64,000 bases of DNA from Pseudomonadota bacterium. Its GTDB lineage: Bacteria > Pseudomonadota > Gammaproteobacteria > Xanthomonadales > Xanthomonadaceae. Positions 19,989-27,723 of this stretch are shown here, one piece after another. How positions within the stretch are numbered: position 1 is the first letter of the stretch; the number at the start of each line of letters is the position of its first letter. Location: the NCBI GenBank assembly GCA_018242365.1, contig JAFECB010000014.1, positions 62,001 to 126,000 on the forward strand. Direction: 5' to 3'. Position numbers and translations under genes: made by a program. The notes under the pieces were generated by a model. That model did no database searches and was not told where the DNA came from. It was given only the letters and a program-made list of their open reading frames with translations.

Positions 19989-20453
19989 ATGGCAGTGGAA
20001 CTGGTGCAGGGGACGGCGAAAATCCTCGATAGCGGCGTCGAAACGCATGGCTATGTCAGCGGCAGCGGCGGCAATGTACGCGGCCAGATCGAGTCGATGC
20101 GGACGGTGACCCTGGATGTGGAAGGCAGCATCGTCCACGTCAAGCACAAGCAGCCGATCGTCGTGGTCGATGGCGACCAGGTGGTGGTGGCAGGGGTGCG
20201 GAAACCCAACGGCATCAATGCCAATGCCATGGCCAATCGAACCCGATCCACGCGCAACAACGCGCCGGCGACGCTGGTCATCATCGCTGGCGTCCTGATG
20301 ATCCTGCTCGGTCTTCCATTGAGCCTGATCCTTCTCGGGCTGCCTCTGGTCGCCTTCGGCGGCTATTTTCTGTACGTGGGTCTGAACATGAAGAAGGCGA
20401 ACGCGCTGATCGACGAGGCGCTGTCGCGTTCGCCGGCGGTCACCAAGGTTTGA
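19989..20453 (+). CDS. Small membrane protein of unknown function
   Basis: 154-aa protein that I do not recognise. The N-terminal half is a beta-rich hydrophilic domain with alternating valines (VTLDVEGSIVHVKHKQPIVVVDGDQVVVAGV). The C-terminal part has two closely spaced hydrophobic helices (LVIIAGVLMILLGLPLSL and LGLPLVAFGGYFLYVGL) and a short basic-acidic tail. It has no signal peptide, so the soluble domain probably faces the cytoplasm. A clear AAGGAGAACA ribosome binding site precedes ATG 19989. Its stop codon lies inside a remnant of an ankyrin gene end, as if this gene had been inserted between, or exposed by loss of, tandem ankyrin genes. Confidence 0.6.
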   Translation: MAVELVQGTAKILDSGVETHGYVSGSGGNVRGQIESMRTVTLDVEGSIVHVKHKQPIVVVDGDQVVVAGVRKPNGINANAMANRTRSTRNNAPATLVIIAGVLMILLGLPLSLILLGLPLVAFGGYFLYVGLNMKKANALIDEALSRSPAVTKV

Positions 20454-20497
20454 TCGACTTAGCGGATGTGATCGAGCAATACAGCAAGCGGCATTGA
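20450..20497 (+). pseudogene. Remnant of a second ankyrin-lipoprotein gene 3' end
   Basis: Reading from 20450, the codons give LIDLADVIEQYSKRH and then TGA. This matches the C-terminus of the upstream lipoprotein (LIDLVHVIEQYAKSK then TGA, 19831-19878) at 10 of 15 residues and in stop position, although no start or upstream body remains. The similarity is seen directly in the sequence. The explanation (tandem duplication followed by deletion or gene insertion) is an inference. Confidence 0.65.
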
Positions 20498-20568
20498 ATT
20501 GTGCGCGTGTAGCCACGCGTGGCGCATCGCAACAACCCTGCAAACCACTCATGCGCAAGGAGAACACC

Positions 20569-20874
20569 ATGAACACTCTGAAACTTGCCCTCGTCGTTTT
20601 ACTGAGCATGCTCCTGAGTGCATGCGGCGATGGCATGACCGGCACCTATACGGGCGGCTTGGCGGAAGACCAGGTCCTGACCTTTCACGGCAACGGCAAA
20701 GCCACGCAAGAGACTGCCGGCATGGAGATGCAGCTGGAGTACGAGGTGGATGGCGACAGGATCAAGCTGCACAACCCGGATCAGCCCGGTACCACGCTCG
20801 TGTTGACGCGCAAGGATGCCGACACCCTGACGGGCGGGCCGATGGGCGTGCTGGAATTCAAGCGCAAGCAGTGA
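20569..20874 (+). CDS. Small lipoprotein of unknown function
   Basis: 101-aa predicted lipoprotein with a compact signal sequence and the lipobox LLSAC (Cys19). The mature part is about 80 residues, beta-rich, and runs from GTYTGGLAEDQVLTFHGNGKA to GPMGVLEFKRK. It looks like a small lipocalin- or META-like barrel reporting 'activity versus concentration' style repeats, but no family is recognised with confidence. ATG 20569 follows the ribosome binding site AAGGAGAACA, nearly identical to that of the preceding gene. It lies 40 nt before the next exported protein and is probably co-transcribed with it. Confidence 0.62.
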   Translation: MNTLKLALVVLLSMLLSACGDGMTGTYTGGLAEDQVLTFHGNGKATQETAGMEMQLEYEVDGDRIKLHNPDQPGTTLVLTRKDADTLTGGPMGVLEFKRKQ

Positions 20875-20914
20875 GGTGCACCATCACCCGCCGTTGCAAC
20901 CAAGGATCGAACCC

Positions 20915-21970
20915 ATGAAGACCAAACCGATTGCTGGTGTGGGACTCCTGATGCTGGCTGCGATGCAGGCCAGTGCGCAATCGTCGCCAGCTACGCTGCC
21001 AACGGCCGCGCTGAAGGCATGGCAGACGCATGCCCGCAGCTATTGCGGTGACATCCAGGAGCGCTACGTGGGCGCCCGGTTCACACCACTGCCAGCCAGC
21101 GGCATGGACGGCAGCGCGCTGCAGGTCGGGGCGGGGCGCTTCCTTGCCGTCGAACTCAACGGCGATGGCAAGCCCGATTACGTCATCGCCACGCCCAATG
21201 GCGGCTGTGCGGGCCTCAACGAAGGGCGCGACGGGCCACAGTTGACCATCGATTTTGTACTGTCCACGGCCAATGGCTATGTCTGGGATTCGCGGCGCCA
21301 ATCGGGCGGTTACGAGGAGACCCTGACGTTGCGCGAACTTCGCCCGTCCTGGATACAGCGTCGCGGCAATGCCAGTGTGCTGCGCTACCCGACCGGCAGC
21401 GCCGGCGCGGGGCGTTGCGGGCCATTGCCGACGGAAGTGGTCTGGGGCTGGAATGGACGCCATGTCGACGTGCTGGAGCGCTACAACACCAGGCGTCAGT
21501 TGGTGGACGAAGAGGGCTGCGCGGTGCGGCCTGCCCGGGCGGCTGCGGGCGCGCAGGGGAAACCGGCTGCCGCCGCGATTCCCGCACGCATTCCTCTGGC
21601 CGTCGGCTACTACGTCTACACCGAAGGAACGTTCTCGACCTGCGCGAAGCCGGTCATCGTCCGGTATTTTGATGGCAGGCGCTTCTGGGAAGAAAGTGAT
21701 CTCACCGACCCGGAGCACAACAACAACAGCGAAGCCGTGAGGTGGGAAATGGTGACTGCGGATCGTTTCCGCATCAGCTCCCGCATGCGCGATGAAGACG
21801 GGAGATGGGACCCGGACCCCCGCTTTGTTTCCGTGACCGAATACGCCATCACCGGCCCGCAGTCGTTCGTGTTCCTGGGTACGGTGGGCCATCGGTTGCG
21901 CCCTCTCGAGAAATACCAGCTCTGTCCGAACATTCCGGCCAAGGAGCGATTCTTCCGAGGCGCGAAGTGA
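20915..21970 (+). CDS. Exported protein of unknown function
   Basis: 351-aa protein with a signal peptide (MKTKPIAGVGLLMLAAMQASA, cleavage expected at about residue 21). The mature protein contains one FG-GAP/VCBS-like phrase (VELNGDGKPDYVIATPNGGC), often a calcium-binding turn in beta-propellers, and several cysteines that could form disulfides. A second domain begins near residue 225 (PLAVGYYVYTEGTFSTCAKP). I recognise no catalytic motif. It is last in a run of four same-strand envelope genes starting with the MORN/ankyrin lipoprotein. A periplasmic or surface location is likely; the function is unknown. Confidence 0.6.
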   Translation: MKTKPIAGVGLLMLAAMQASAQSSPATLPTAALKAWQTHARSYCGDIQERYVGARFTPLPASGMDGSALQVGAGRFLAVELNGDGKPDYVIATPNGGCAGLNEGRDGPQLTIDFVLSTANGYVWDSRRQSGGYEETLTLRELRPSWIQRRGNASVLRYPTGSAGAGRCGPLPTEVVWGWNGRHVDVLERYNTRRQLVDEEGCAVRPARAAAGAQGKPAAAAIPARIPLAVGYYVYTEGTFSTCAKPVIVRYFDGRRFWEESDLTDPEHNNNSEAVRWEMVTADRFRISSRMRDEDGRWDPDPRFVSVTEYAITGPQSFVFLGTVGHRLRPLEKYQLCPNIPAKERFFRGAK

Positions 21971-22083
21971 CGCCAGTCGCTCCCGCCTTTGCGGTTCTGC
22001 CCCTGTCGCACGCGCAGGCGCACACGAGCCAGCGCTGATCCGCGCAGCATGCGCGATGTGGCAATGCGCGCGACAATGCGCGC

Positions 22084-22680
22084 ATGACCCCGCTCACGCC
22101 CGACATCCTGTCCACCTTCGACACCCTGTTCGCCGAGGCCAAGACCGCCGGCGAACCTGATCCCACCGCGATGACCGTTGCCACGGTGGATGCGCAGGGG
22201 CGGCCATCGGCGCGCATCGTCCTGCTCAAGGCGCACGATGCCCGTGGCTTCGTGTTCTACACCCATCTCGATGGGCGCAAGGGCCGCGAATTGCAGGCCA
22301 ATCCGCAGGCGGCGCTGCTGTTCCACTGGCCGCGCGTGCGCGACGGCGTGCAGGTGCGGATCGAGGGTGCGGTCGAGATCGTCAGCGACGCCGAGGCCGA
22401 CGCCTACTTCGCCAGCCGTCCACGTGGAAGCCAGATCGGAGCGTGGGCGTCGCTGCAATCGGAAACACTTGATGCGCAGGCAACGTTCGAGGCGAGGCTG
22501 GCACGACATGAGGCCGAGTTCGCCGGCCGCGAGGTGCCGCGGCCGCCGCGCTGGTCGGGCTTCCGCGTGCTTCCGCACACCGTCGAGTTCTGGTTTGGAG
22601 CGCAGTACCGGCTGCACGAGCGCTGGCTGTACGAGGCCGACGATGAGGCTGGCTGGTCGAAGCGGATGTTGTACCCATGA
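22084..22680 (+). CDS. pdxH: Pyridoxamine/pyridoxine 5'-phosphate oxidase
   Basis: 198-aa FMN enzyme making pyridoxal 5'-phosphate, the cofactor of MetB and of the YggS protein also encoded in this window. Typical segments are [40 protein letters not shown] (FMN and phosphate contacts), the [13 protein letters not shown] loop and the C-terminal [14 protein letters not shown] with RMLYP at the end. The slightly short length fits the bacterial range. The 142 nt that follow, before the convergent DUF4426 gene, hold no recognisable feature. Confidence 0.94.
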   Translation: MTPLTPDILSTFDTLFAEAKTAGEPDPTAMTVATVDAQGRPSARIVLLKAHDARGFVFYTHLDGRKGRELQANPQAALLFHWPRVRDGVQVRIEGAVEIVSDAEADAYFASRPRGSQIGAWASLQSETLDAQATFEARLARHEAEFAGREVPRPPRWSGFRVLPHTVEFWFGAQYRLHERWLYEADDEAGWSKRMLYP

Positions 22681-22822
22681 CGCCACGCCAGCAGGCGTAC
22701 GCCGCCGCTGATCGACGTGCAATTGGCGCGCACGCGCGACCCGCGCAAGGCCGCTGCATCGGCCCTCGTGCTGCCGTCCTTCCGGCGTCAGGGATCAGGC
22801 GGTCGGTCTTCGGATTGCCGAA

Positions 22823-23296
22823 TCAGTGCGGCTGAACGTCGACGGTGGTAGCGATGTCGTTGCTGTCACCCGCGCGTTTGGCGTTCACCCTGAACTGCAC
22901 GCTCGCCGGCGCATGTGCATGCAGCACGCCGATGTAGTCGGTCATGCCAGCGGTCTGGATCGCGCGCAGCGGCAAGGGCGCGGGCGGATCGGGGAGGACG
23001 CTGGCGGTGGCGGTGAGTTGCAGGTCGGCGGGCGCAAGCGCGTTGCCATTGCCATCGCGCAGGGTGACCAATAACAACACGCCTTCTTGCGTGTTGTCGA
23101 TGCCGTATTGCTTGGCGGTCGCAGGATTGAGTGAGGTCAGCGGCACCGTCTGCGTTTGCAGCACGGCGCCGCCCACGCTGGCGCGGCTGATCGTTGCCGA
23201 GGTGTCGATGAGCTTCGCCGGGAGTGGTGCGTTGTTCTGGGCGCTGCATGCGGCAAGGCCGCAGCCGAGCAACAGGGTGGGCAGCAGGATGCGCAT
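22823..23296 (-). CDS. DUF4426 family lipoprotein
   Basis: 157-aa protein with an N-terminal signal ending in GLAAC (lipobox cysteine about residue 17). The remainder matches the DUF4426 layout: LNPATAKQYGIDNTQEGVLLLVTLRD followed by a beta-rich C-terminal part. The function of this family is unknown. It lies 9 nt downstream of proC on the same strand, as part of a yggS-proC-DUF4426 group recurring in related bacteria. It is probably periplasmic and membrane-anchored. Confidence 0.72.
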   Translation of the reverse strand: MRILLPTLLLGCGLAACSAQNNAPLPAKLIDTSATISRASVGGAVLQTQTVPLTSLNPATAKQYGIDNTQEGVLLLVTLRDGNGNALAPADLQLTATASVLPDPPAPLPLRAIQTAGMTDYIGVLHAHAPASVQFRVNAKRAGDSNDIATTVDVQPH

Positions 23297-23305
23297 GGCG
23301 ATGGC

Positions 23306-24130
23306 TCAATCGTTGGCGGCGGACAGTTCCGCACCGCGCAGGCGTGCGGCGTGGATGGCATCCGCGACCAAGGCGCGAAAACCGCGTTCCTCGAAGGTCT
23401 CGATGGCGGCCTGGGTGGTGCCACCCGGCGAGGTGACGCGACGGCGTAACTCGCGGGCGTCGGCGTCGGCGTCGGATTCGGTCAGCATGCGGGCCGCACC
23501 GAGGACGGTTTGCAGAGCCAGGGTGCGCGCGGCTTCGGCTGGTAGCCCCTCGCGGATGCCGGCGTCGATCATGGCTTCGGCGAGCAGGAACACATAGGCT
23601 GGGCCGCTGCCGGAGACCGCGGTGACGGCATCCATCTGCGCTTCATCGTCGATCCAGACCGTCTTGCCAGCCGCGCCGAGCAAGGCGTTGGCGAAGTCGC
23701 GCCCGGCGGCATCGACGCGTTCGCTGGCGAACAGCCCGGTGACGCCGGCACCGAGCAAGGCTGGCGTGTTCGGCATCGTGCGCACGATCGGCAGATTCCC
23801 GCCCAGCCAGCGTTCCAGTTGCACGGCGGTGATCCCGGCGGCGATCGACACCACCAGCGGGCGCGACCTCTGCGCCTGCGGCGCAAGCCCTTCGCAGACC
23901 GCGCGCAGGACTTGCGGCTTGGTCGCCAATACCCACGTGCCTGCACCTTCCACCGCCAGCGCGCCCTGTTCGAACACGGCCACGCCGAAATCGGCATGCA
24001 GTGCCTCGCGCAGTGCGGCCACGGGTTCGGCCACGCGGATGGAGGCCGGTGCGTGGCCCTGCGCAACCAGACCGCCGATCAGGCTGCGCGCCATATTGCC
24101 GCCGCCGATGAAGGCGATGCTGTCATTCAT
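23306..24130 (-). CDS. proC: Pyrroline-5-carboxylate reductase
   Basis: 274-aa enzyme for the last step of proline synthesis. It has an N-terminal Rossmann motif (FIGGGNMARSLIGGL), RTMPNTPALLGAGVTGL, and the C-terminal dimer signature with AVSGSGPAYVFLLAEAM and the RRRVTSPGGTTQAAIE closing motif. The start overlaps the yggS stop by 4 nt, which indicates translational coupling; proC-yggS pairing is very common. It is functionally opposed to the proline catabolic PutA encoded at 54202-57417. Confidence 0.96.
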   Translation of the reverse strand: MNDSIAFIGGGNMARSLIGGLVAQGHAPASIRVAEPVAALREALHADFGVAVFEQGALAVEGAGTWVLATKPQVLRAVCEGLAPQAQRSRPLVVSIAAGITAVQLERWLGGNLPIVRTMPNTPALLGAGVTGLFASERVDAAGRDFANALLGAAGKTVWIDDEAQMDAVTAVSGSGPAYVFLLAEAMIDAGIREGLPAEAARTLALQTVLGAARMLTESDADADARELRRRVTSPGGTTQAAIETFEERGFRALVADAIHAARLRGAELSAAND

Positions 24131-24855
24131 GCGTGACTCTCCGATTTGGGCGGGCGCGGACCGAACAGCAGGCTCCCGACCCGGACCATGGTCGCACCTT
24201 CCTCGATGGCCTCGATGAAATCCTCGCTCATGCCCATCGACAGGGTGTCGATGCCAGGATGATCGTGCTGCAGTGTCTTGAACAAGTCGGCCATCGCGCG
24301 GAACGCGGTGCGCCGACGGCGCATGTCGGGATCAGGTGCCGGGATCGCCATCAAACCGCGCAGGCGCAACCGGGGTTGGCTGGCGATGGCGTCGGCCAGC
24401 GTGGTGATGTCATGTGGATGGCAGCCGGACTTGCTGGTCTCGTCGTCGATATTCACCTGGATCAGCACGTTCAGCGGTGGCAGCGGTTCCGGACGGTGCC
24501 GAGCCAGCGCGGTGACCAGTTTGATGCGATCGACGGTCTGTACCCAGTCGAAGGCGCGGGCGGCGGCATCGGCCTTGTTCGATTGCAGGTGGCCGATCAG
24601 ATGCCATTCCAGGCCCAGCTCGCGCAGTGCCGCGATCTTGGGCAGCGCTTCCTGCACGTAGTTCTCGCCGAACGTATGCTGGCCGGCGTCTGCAAGCCTT
24701 GCGATGGCTTGCGCATCGCGGGTCTTGGAGACCGCAAGCAGTCGGGCGTCTGGCCTGCCGATGGCTCGGCTTGCGTTATCCATCAGGGACAGGACTCGCA
24801 CGAGGGCGGTGGTGGGTTCGGTCGTCGCTTGCACGGTGGTTGAATGGGGACGCAT
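24127..24855 (-). CDS. yggS: YggS/PLPBP family pyridoxal-phosphate homeostasis protein
   Basis: 242-aa PLP-binding TIM-barrel protein without known catalytic activity, needed for vitamin B6 balance in other bacteria. Diagnostic segments are LLAVSKTRDAQAI (PLP lysine), FGENYVQEA, WHLIGHLQSNKA, VNIDDETSKSG, and SMGMSEDFIEAIEEGATMVRVGSLLFG. ATG 24855 gives an N-terminus some 20 residues longer than the usual family start, so an internal start is possible. The gene is divergent from pilT with a strong hairpin in between, a widespread pilT-yggS arrangement. Confidence 0.92.
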   Translation of the reverse strand: MRPHSTTVQATTEPTTALVRVLSLMDNASRAIGRPDARLLAVSKTRDAQAIARLADAGQHTFGENYVQEALPKIAALRELGLEWHLIGHLQSNKADAAARAFDWVQTVDRIKLVTALARHRPEPLPPLNVLIQVNIDDETSKSGCHPHDITTLADAIASQPRLRLRGLMAIPAPDPDMRRRRTAFRAMADLFKTLQHDHPGIDTLSMGMSEDFIEAIEEGATMVRVGSLLFGPRPPKSESHA

Positions 24856-24879
24856 CTGGCGCTCATACTGCCGGCATGG

Positions 24880-24910
24880 GGCCGCGACGCCAACCGTCGG
24901 CGTCGTGGCC
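24880..24910. repeat. 12-bp-stem inverted repeat between yggS and pilT
   Basis: GGCCGCGACGCC (24880-24891) pairs with GGCGTCGTGGCC (24899-24910) over a 7-nt loop, with one G-T wobble. It sits 41 nt upstream of pilT and 25 nt upstream of the yggS start, so it could be an operator for either gene or a hairpin in the pilT leader. The structure is seen directly. No regulator can be assigned. Confidence 0.5.
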
Positions 24911-24950
24911 GGGGAGCCATTGGACAATCTGAACGGCGCGGGGAGAACGC

Positions 24951-25988
24951 ATGGATATTGCAGAACTGCTGGCATTCTCGGTCAAGAACAAGGCATCGGA
25001 CCTGCACCTCTCGGCGGGACTGCCGCCGATGATCCGCGTCGATGGCGACGTGCGCCGCATCAACATTCCCGCGCTCGACCACAAGCAGGTCCATGCGCTG
25101 GTTTACGACATCATGTCGGACAAGCAGCGCCGCGACTACGAGGAATTCCTCGAATGCGACTTCTCGTTCGAGATTCCCGGTCTGGCGCGCTTCCGCGTCA
25201 ACGCCTTCAACCAGAACCGTGGCGCAGGCGCGGTGTTCCGCACCATTCCCTCGGAAGTGCTGACGCTGGAAGACCTCGGCTGCCCGCGCATCTTCAAGGA
25301 ACTGATCGAACAGCCGCAGGGCCTGATCTTGGTCACCGGGCCGACCGGCTCGGGCAAATCGACCACGCTGGCGGCGATGATCGACCACATCAACAAGAAG
25401 GACTACAGCCACATCCTCTCGGTCGAGGACCCGATCGAATTCGTGCACACCGCGCAGAAATGCCTGATCAACCAGCGCGAAGTGCACCGCGACACCCACG
25501 GTTTCAACGAGGCGCTGCGCTCGGCGCTGCGCGAAGACCCGGACATCATCCTGGTCGGCGAATTGCGCGATCTGGAAACCATCCGTCTGGCGCTGACCGC
25601 AGCCGAAACCGGCCACTTGGTGTTCGCGACCTTGCACACTTCGAGCGCGGCCAAGACCATCGACCGCATCATCGACGTGTTCCCCGCCGGCGAGAAGCCG
25701 ATGGTGCGCTCGATGCTGTCGGAGTCGCTGCGCGCGGTGATCGCGCAGGCGCTGCTGAAGAAGATCGGCGGCGGGCGTACTGCCGCGTGGGAAATCATGG
25801 TCGGCACCGCCGCCATCCGCAACCTGATCCGCGAGGACAAGGTGGCGCAGATGTATTCGGCGATCCAGACCGGTCAGGCCGCCGGCATGCAGACGCTGGA
25901 CCAGCATCTGCAGGATCTGGTCAAGCGCGGCATGATCAGCCGCCAGCAGGCGCACGAATACGCGAAGGACAAGCGGTTGTTTGAATGA
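24951..25988 (+). CDS. pilT: Type IV pilus retraction ATPase
   Basis: 345-aa hexameric secretion-type ATPase powering pilus retraction (twitching, DNA uptake). It has the N-terminal ASDLHLSAGLPPMIRVDG domain, Walker A GPTGSGKST at residues 130-138, the SVEDPIEFVH box, REDPDIILVGELRD (Walker B), the ATLHTSSAAKTIDRI His box and the PilT-specific C-terminal AIRNLIRE motif. The gene stands immediately upstream of pilU. The 167-nt gap between them contains a long inverted repeat that could affect read-through. Confidence 0.97.
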   Translation: MDIAELLAFSVKNKASDLHLSAGLPPMIRVDGDVRRINIPALDHKQVHALVYDIMSDKQRRDYEEFLECDFSFEIPGLARFRVNAFNQNRGAGAVFRTIPSEVLTLEDLGCPRIFKELIEQPQGLILVTGPTGSGKSTTLAAMIDHINKKDYSHILSVEDPIEFVHTAQKCLINQREVHRDTHGFNEALRSALREDPDIILVGELRDLETIRLALTAAETGHLVFATLHTSSAAKTIDRIIDVFPAGEKPMVRSMLSESLRAVIAQALLKKIGGGRTAAWEIMVGTAAIRNLIREDKVAQMYSAIQTGQAAGMQTLDQHLQDLVKRGMISRQQAHEYAKDKRLFE

Positions 25989-25990
25989 GG

Positions 25991-26146
25991 CCGGGACTCG
26001 GGACCCGGGACCGGGGACCCGAGTGCGCGGCGGTTGGCGTGTGAGCGGAGATTTTCATCCATGACTGGACGTCCGAACCGGACATCGGGATACAGGCGGA
26101 GCTTCATGCTTCGGCCGGGTCCCGAGTCCCGGGTCCCGGGTCCCGG
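25991..26146. repeat. Inverted repeat of GGGACCC-type units in the pilT-pilU gap
   Basis: The left arm (25991-26023) is a run of 7-8-nt units of the type CCGGGACT/CGGGACCCGGGACC. The right arm (26114-26146) has the complementary units GGGTCCCGAGTCCCGGGTCCCGG. The arms can fold into an imperfect stem of about 30 bp around a 90-nt centre, which has its own small hairpin (GTCCG-aac-CGGAC, 26071-26083). No gene lies inside. Iterated short units like these appear between genes in many xanthomonad-type genomes. Here the element could act as a transcription attenuator separating pilT from pilU expression. Confidence 0.7.
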
Positions 26147-26155
26147 AGTTGTCCC

Positions 26156-27286
26156 ATGAGCAGCATCGATTTCACCTCGTTCCTCAAGCTGATGGCGCAC
26201 CAGAAGGCGTCGGACTTGTTCATCACGGCGGGCATGCCGCCGTCGATGAAGGTCCACGGCAAGCTCAGTCCGATCACCCAGAACCCGCTGACGCCGCAGC
26301 AGTCGCGCGATCTGGTGCTGAACGTGATGTCGCCGCAGCAGCGCGAGGAGTTCGAAAAGACCCACGAATGCAACTTCGCCATCGGCGTGTCGGGCGTGGG
26401 CCGCTTCCGCGTGAGCTGTTTCTACCAGCGCAACCAGGTCGGCATGGTGCTGCGCCGGATCGAGACCCGTATCCCGACGGTCGAGGAGCTCAGCCTGCCG
26501 CCGGTGATCAAGACGCTGGCGATGACCAAGCGCGGCATCATTATCTTCGTCGGTGCCACCGGCACGGGTAAGTCCACGTCGTTGGCGTCGATGATCGGCT
26601 ATCGCAATGCCAATTCGACCGGGCACATCATCACGATCGAGGACCCGATCGAATTCGTGCACAAGCACGATGGCTGCATCATCACCCAGCGCGAAGTCGG
26701 CATCGATACCGACAGCTGGGAGAACGCGCTGAAGAACACCCTGCGTCAGGCACCGGACGTGATCATGATCGGCGAGGTGCGCACCCGCGAGGGCATGGAC
26801 CACGCGATCGCATTCGCGGAAACCGGCCACTTGGTGCTGTGCACCCTGCACGCCAACAACGCCAACCAGGCGATGGACCGCATCATCAACTTCTTCCCGG
26901 AAGATCGCCGCAACCAGTTGCTGATGGACCTGTCGCTGAACCTCAAGGGTGTGGTCGCGCAGCAACTGGTGCCGACCCCGGACGGCAAGGCGCGGCGGGT
27001 GGCGATGGAGATCCTGCTCGGCACGCCGCTGGTGCAGGATTACATCCGCGACGGCGAGATCCACAAGCTGAAGGAAGTGATGAAGGAATCCGTGCAGTTG
27101 GGCATGAAGACCTTCGACCAGAGCCTGTTCGAGCTGTACCAGGCCGGCGAGATCAGCTACGAGGACGCGCTGCGCTTTGCCGACTCGACCAACGAGGTGC
27201 GCCTGCGCATCAAGCTGGCGCAGGGCGGCGATGCCTCGACCCTGGCGCAGGGGCTTGATGGCGTGATGATCGCCGAAGCGCGCTGA
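26156..27286 (+). CDS. pilU: PilT-like type IV pilus ATPase
   Basis: 376-aa paralogue of PilT that assists retraction. It has the same order of elements: KASDLFITAGMPPSMKVHG, Walker A GATGTGKS (133-140), TIEDPIEFVH, PDVIMIGEVRT and CTLHANNANQAMDRI. The PilT AIRNLIRE signature is absent; the equivalent region reads GTPLVQDYIRDGEIHKLKEVM, as in PilU. The C-terminus is longer than PilT, again as in PilU. ATG 26156 lies just after the inverted repeat. Confidence 0.95.
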   Translation: MSSIDFTSFLKLMAHQKASDLFITAGMPPSMKVHGKLSPITQNPLTPQQSRDLVLNVMSPQQREEFEKTHECNFAIGVSGVGRFRVSCFYQRNQVGMVLRRIETRIPTVEELSLPPVIKTLAMTKRGIIIFVGATGTGKSTSLASMIGYRNANSTGHIITIEDPIEFVHKHDGCIITQREVGIDTDSWENALKNTLRQAPDVIMIGEVRTREGMDHAIAFAETGHLVLCTLHANNANQAMDRIINFFPEDRRNQLLMDLSLNLKGVVAQQLVPTPDGKARRVAMEILLGTPLVQDYIRDGEIHKLKEVMKESVQLGMKTFDQSLFELYQAGEISYEDALRFADSTNEVRLRIKLAQGGDASTLAQGLDGVMIAEAR

Positions 27287-27443
27287 TCGCAACCGGACAA
27301 CAATGGCAGGTGTGAGCGCTGGCCTGTCATCAGGGCGCGGCGTCCTGCCGATGGCAATACTTGATCGATCGATCATGCGCAATGTCGGCGTAGCGCCGGC
27401 ATGACAAGCATTGGCCTCAGGCACGGCTGAACCGGATTCCACA

Positions 27444-27539
27444 CGTCATTCCAGCGCTGTGTGTCCGGAGGATGTCGATCCGATCCCTCTTCGATGCCTT
27501 GCAGGTGAAGGGGATCCCTGCGTTCGCCGGGATGACGGC
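27444..27539. repeat. REP-like GTCATTCC / GGGATGAC hairpin repeats
   Basis: A CGTCATTCC at 27444-27452 faces an oppositely oriented GGATCCCTGCGTTCGCCGGGATGACG at 27513-27537. The latter forms the hairpin ATCCC-t-GCG-tt-CGC-c-GGGAT. A related copy (GTCATC...GGGGATGAT) lies at 43136-43161, after murA. Hairpins of this GTCATYCC...GGRATGAC type are scattered between genes in many Proteobacteria. The two here are arranged as inverted ends about 95 bp apart. Confidence 0.6.
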
Positions 27540-27553
27540 CGATTTGGCGAAGC

Positions 27554-27714
27554 CTTGGGGCGGTGCTGAACAAGTCCATCCGGGACTTGTCAGCGCACGC
27601 ACCGTCCGGCACATGTCCGGGCGGTGCTTGCGGGAATCAATCACTTGGGTGACTGATCCCCGGACGATCACCCATGGTCGGCGGGCAGCGCCGACTGAAT
27701 CGGCCTTGCCTTAG
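27554..27714 (+). mobile_element. MITE-like structured element, copy A
   Basis: 161-bp element related to copy B (44229-44388) in the opposite orientation. The left end CTTGGGGCGGTGCTGAACAAGTCC matches the copy B end CTAGGGATGGTCTGAACAACTCC. The right end reads CCTTAG. It has four or more hairpins: ACAAGTCC/GGACTTGT (27570-27590), GCACCGTCCGG/CCGGGCGGTGC (27599-27627), ATCAATCAC/GTGACTGAT (about 27636-27657) and GTCGGCG/CGCCGAC near 27678-27695. No coding sequence. It forms the upstream region of yqgE and ends 9 nt before its ATG. Confidence 0.65.
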
Positions 27715-27723
27715 AATGCCGGC

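Larger units (their letters stand above)
27287..27723. other. 437-bp intergenic region between pilU and yqgE, filled with repeats
   Basis: No gene is supported here. The first 150 nt contain only a small hairpin (GTCGGCGtaGCGCCG, near 27384). From about 27444 there are REP-like GTCATTCC/GGGATGAC sequences, and from 27554 a 160-bp MITE-like element that ends 9 nt before the yqgE start. Short frames on both strands (27472-27714 plus, 27417-27671 minus) translate the repeats, giving GIPAFAGMT and VIPANAGIP phrases typical of spurious repeat-derived ORFs. Confidence 0.75.

Noticed and set aside
27472..27714. 80-aa plus-strand frame between pilU and yqgE (and its minus-strand counterpart at 27417-27671)
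   Set aside because: It translates repeats: the phrases GIPAFAGMT and VIPANAGIP come from REP-like hairpins, and the rest comes from the MITE-like element.
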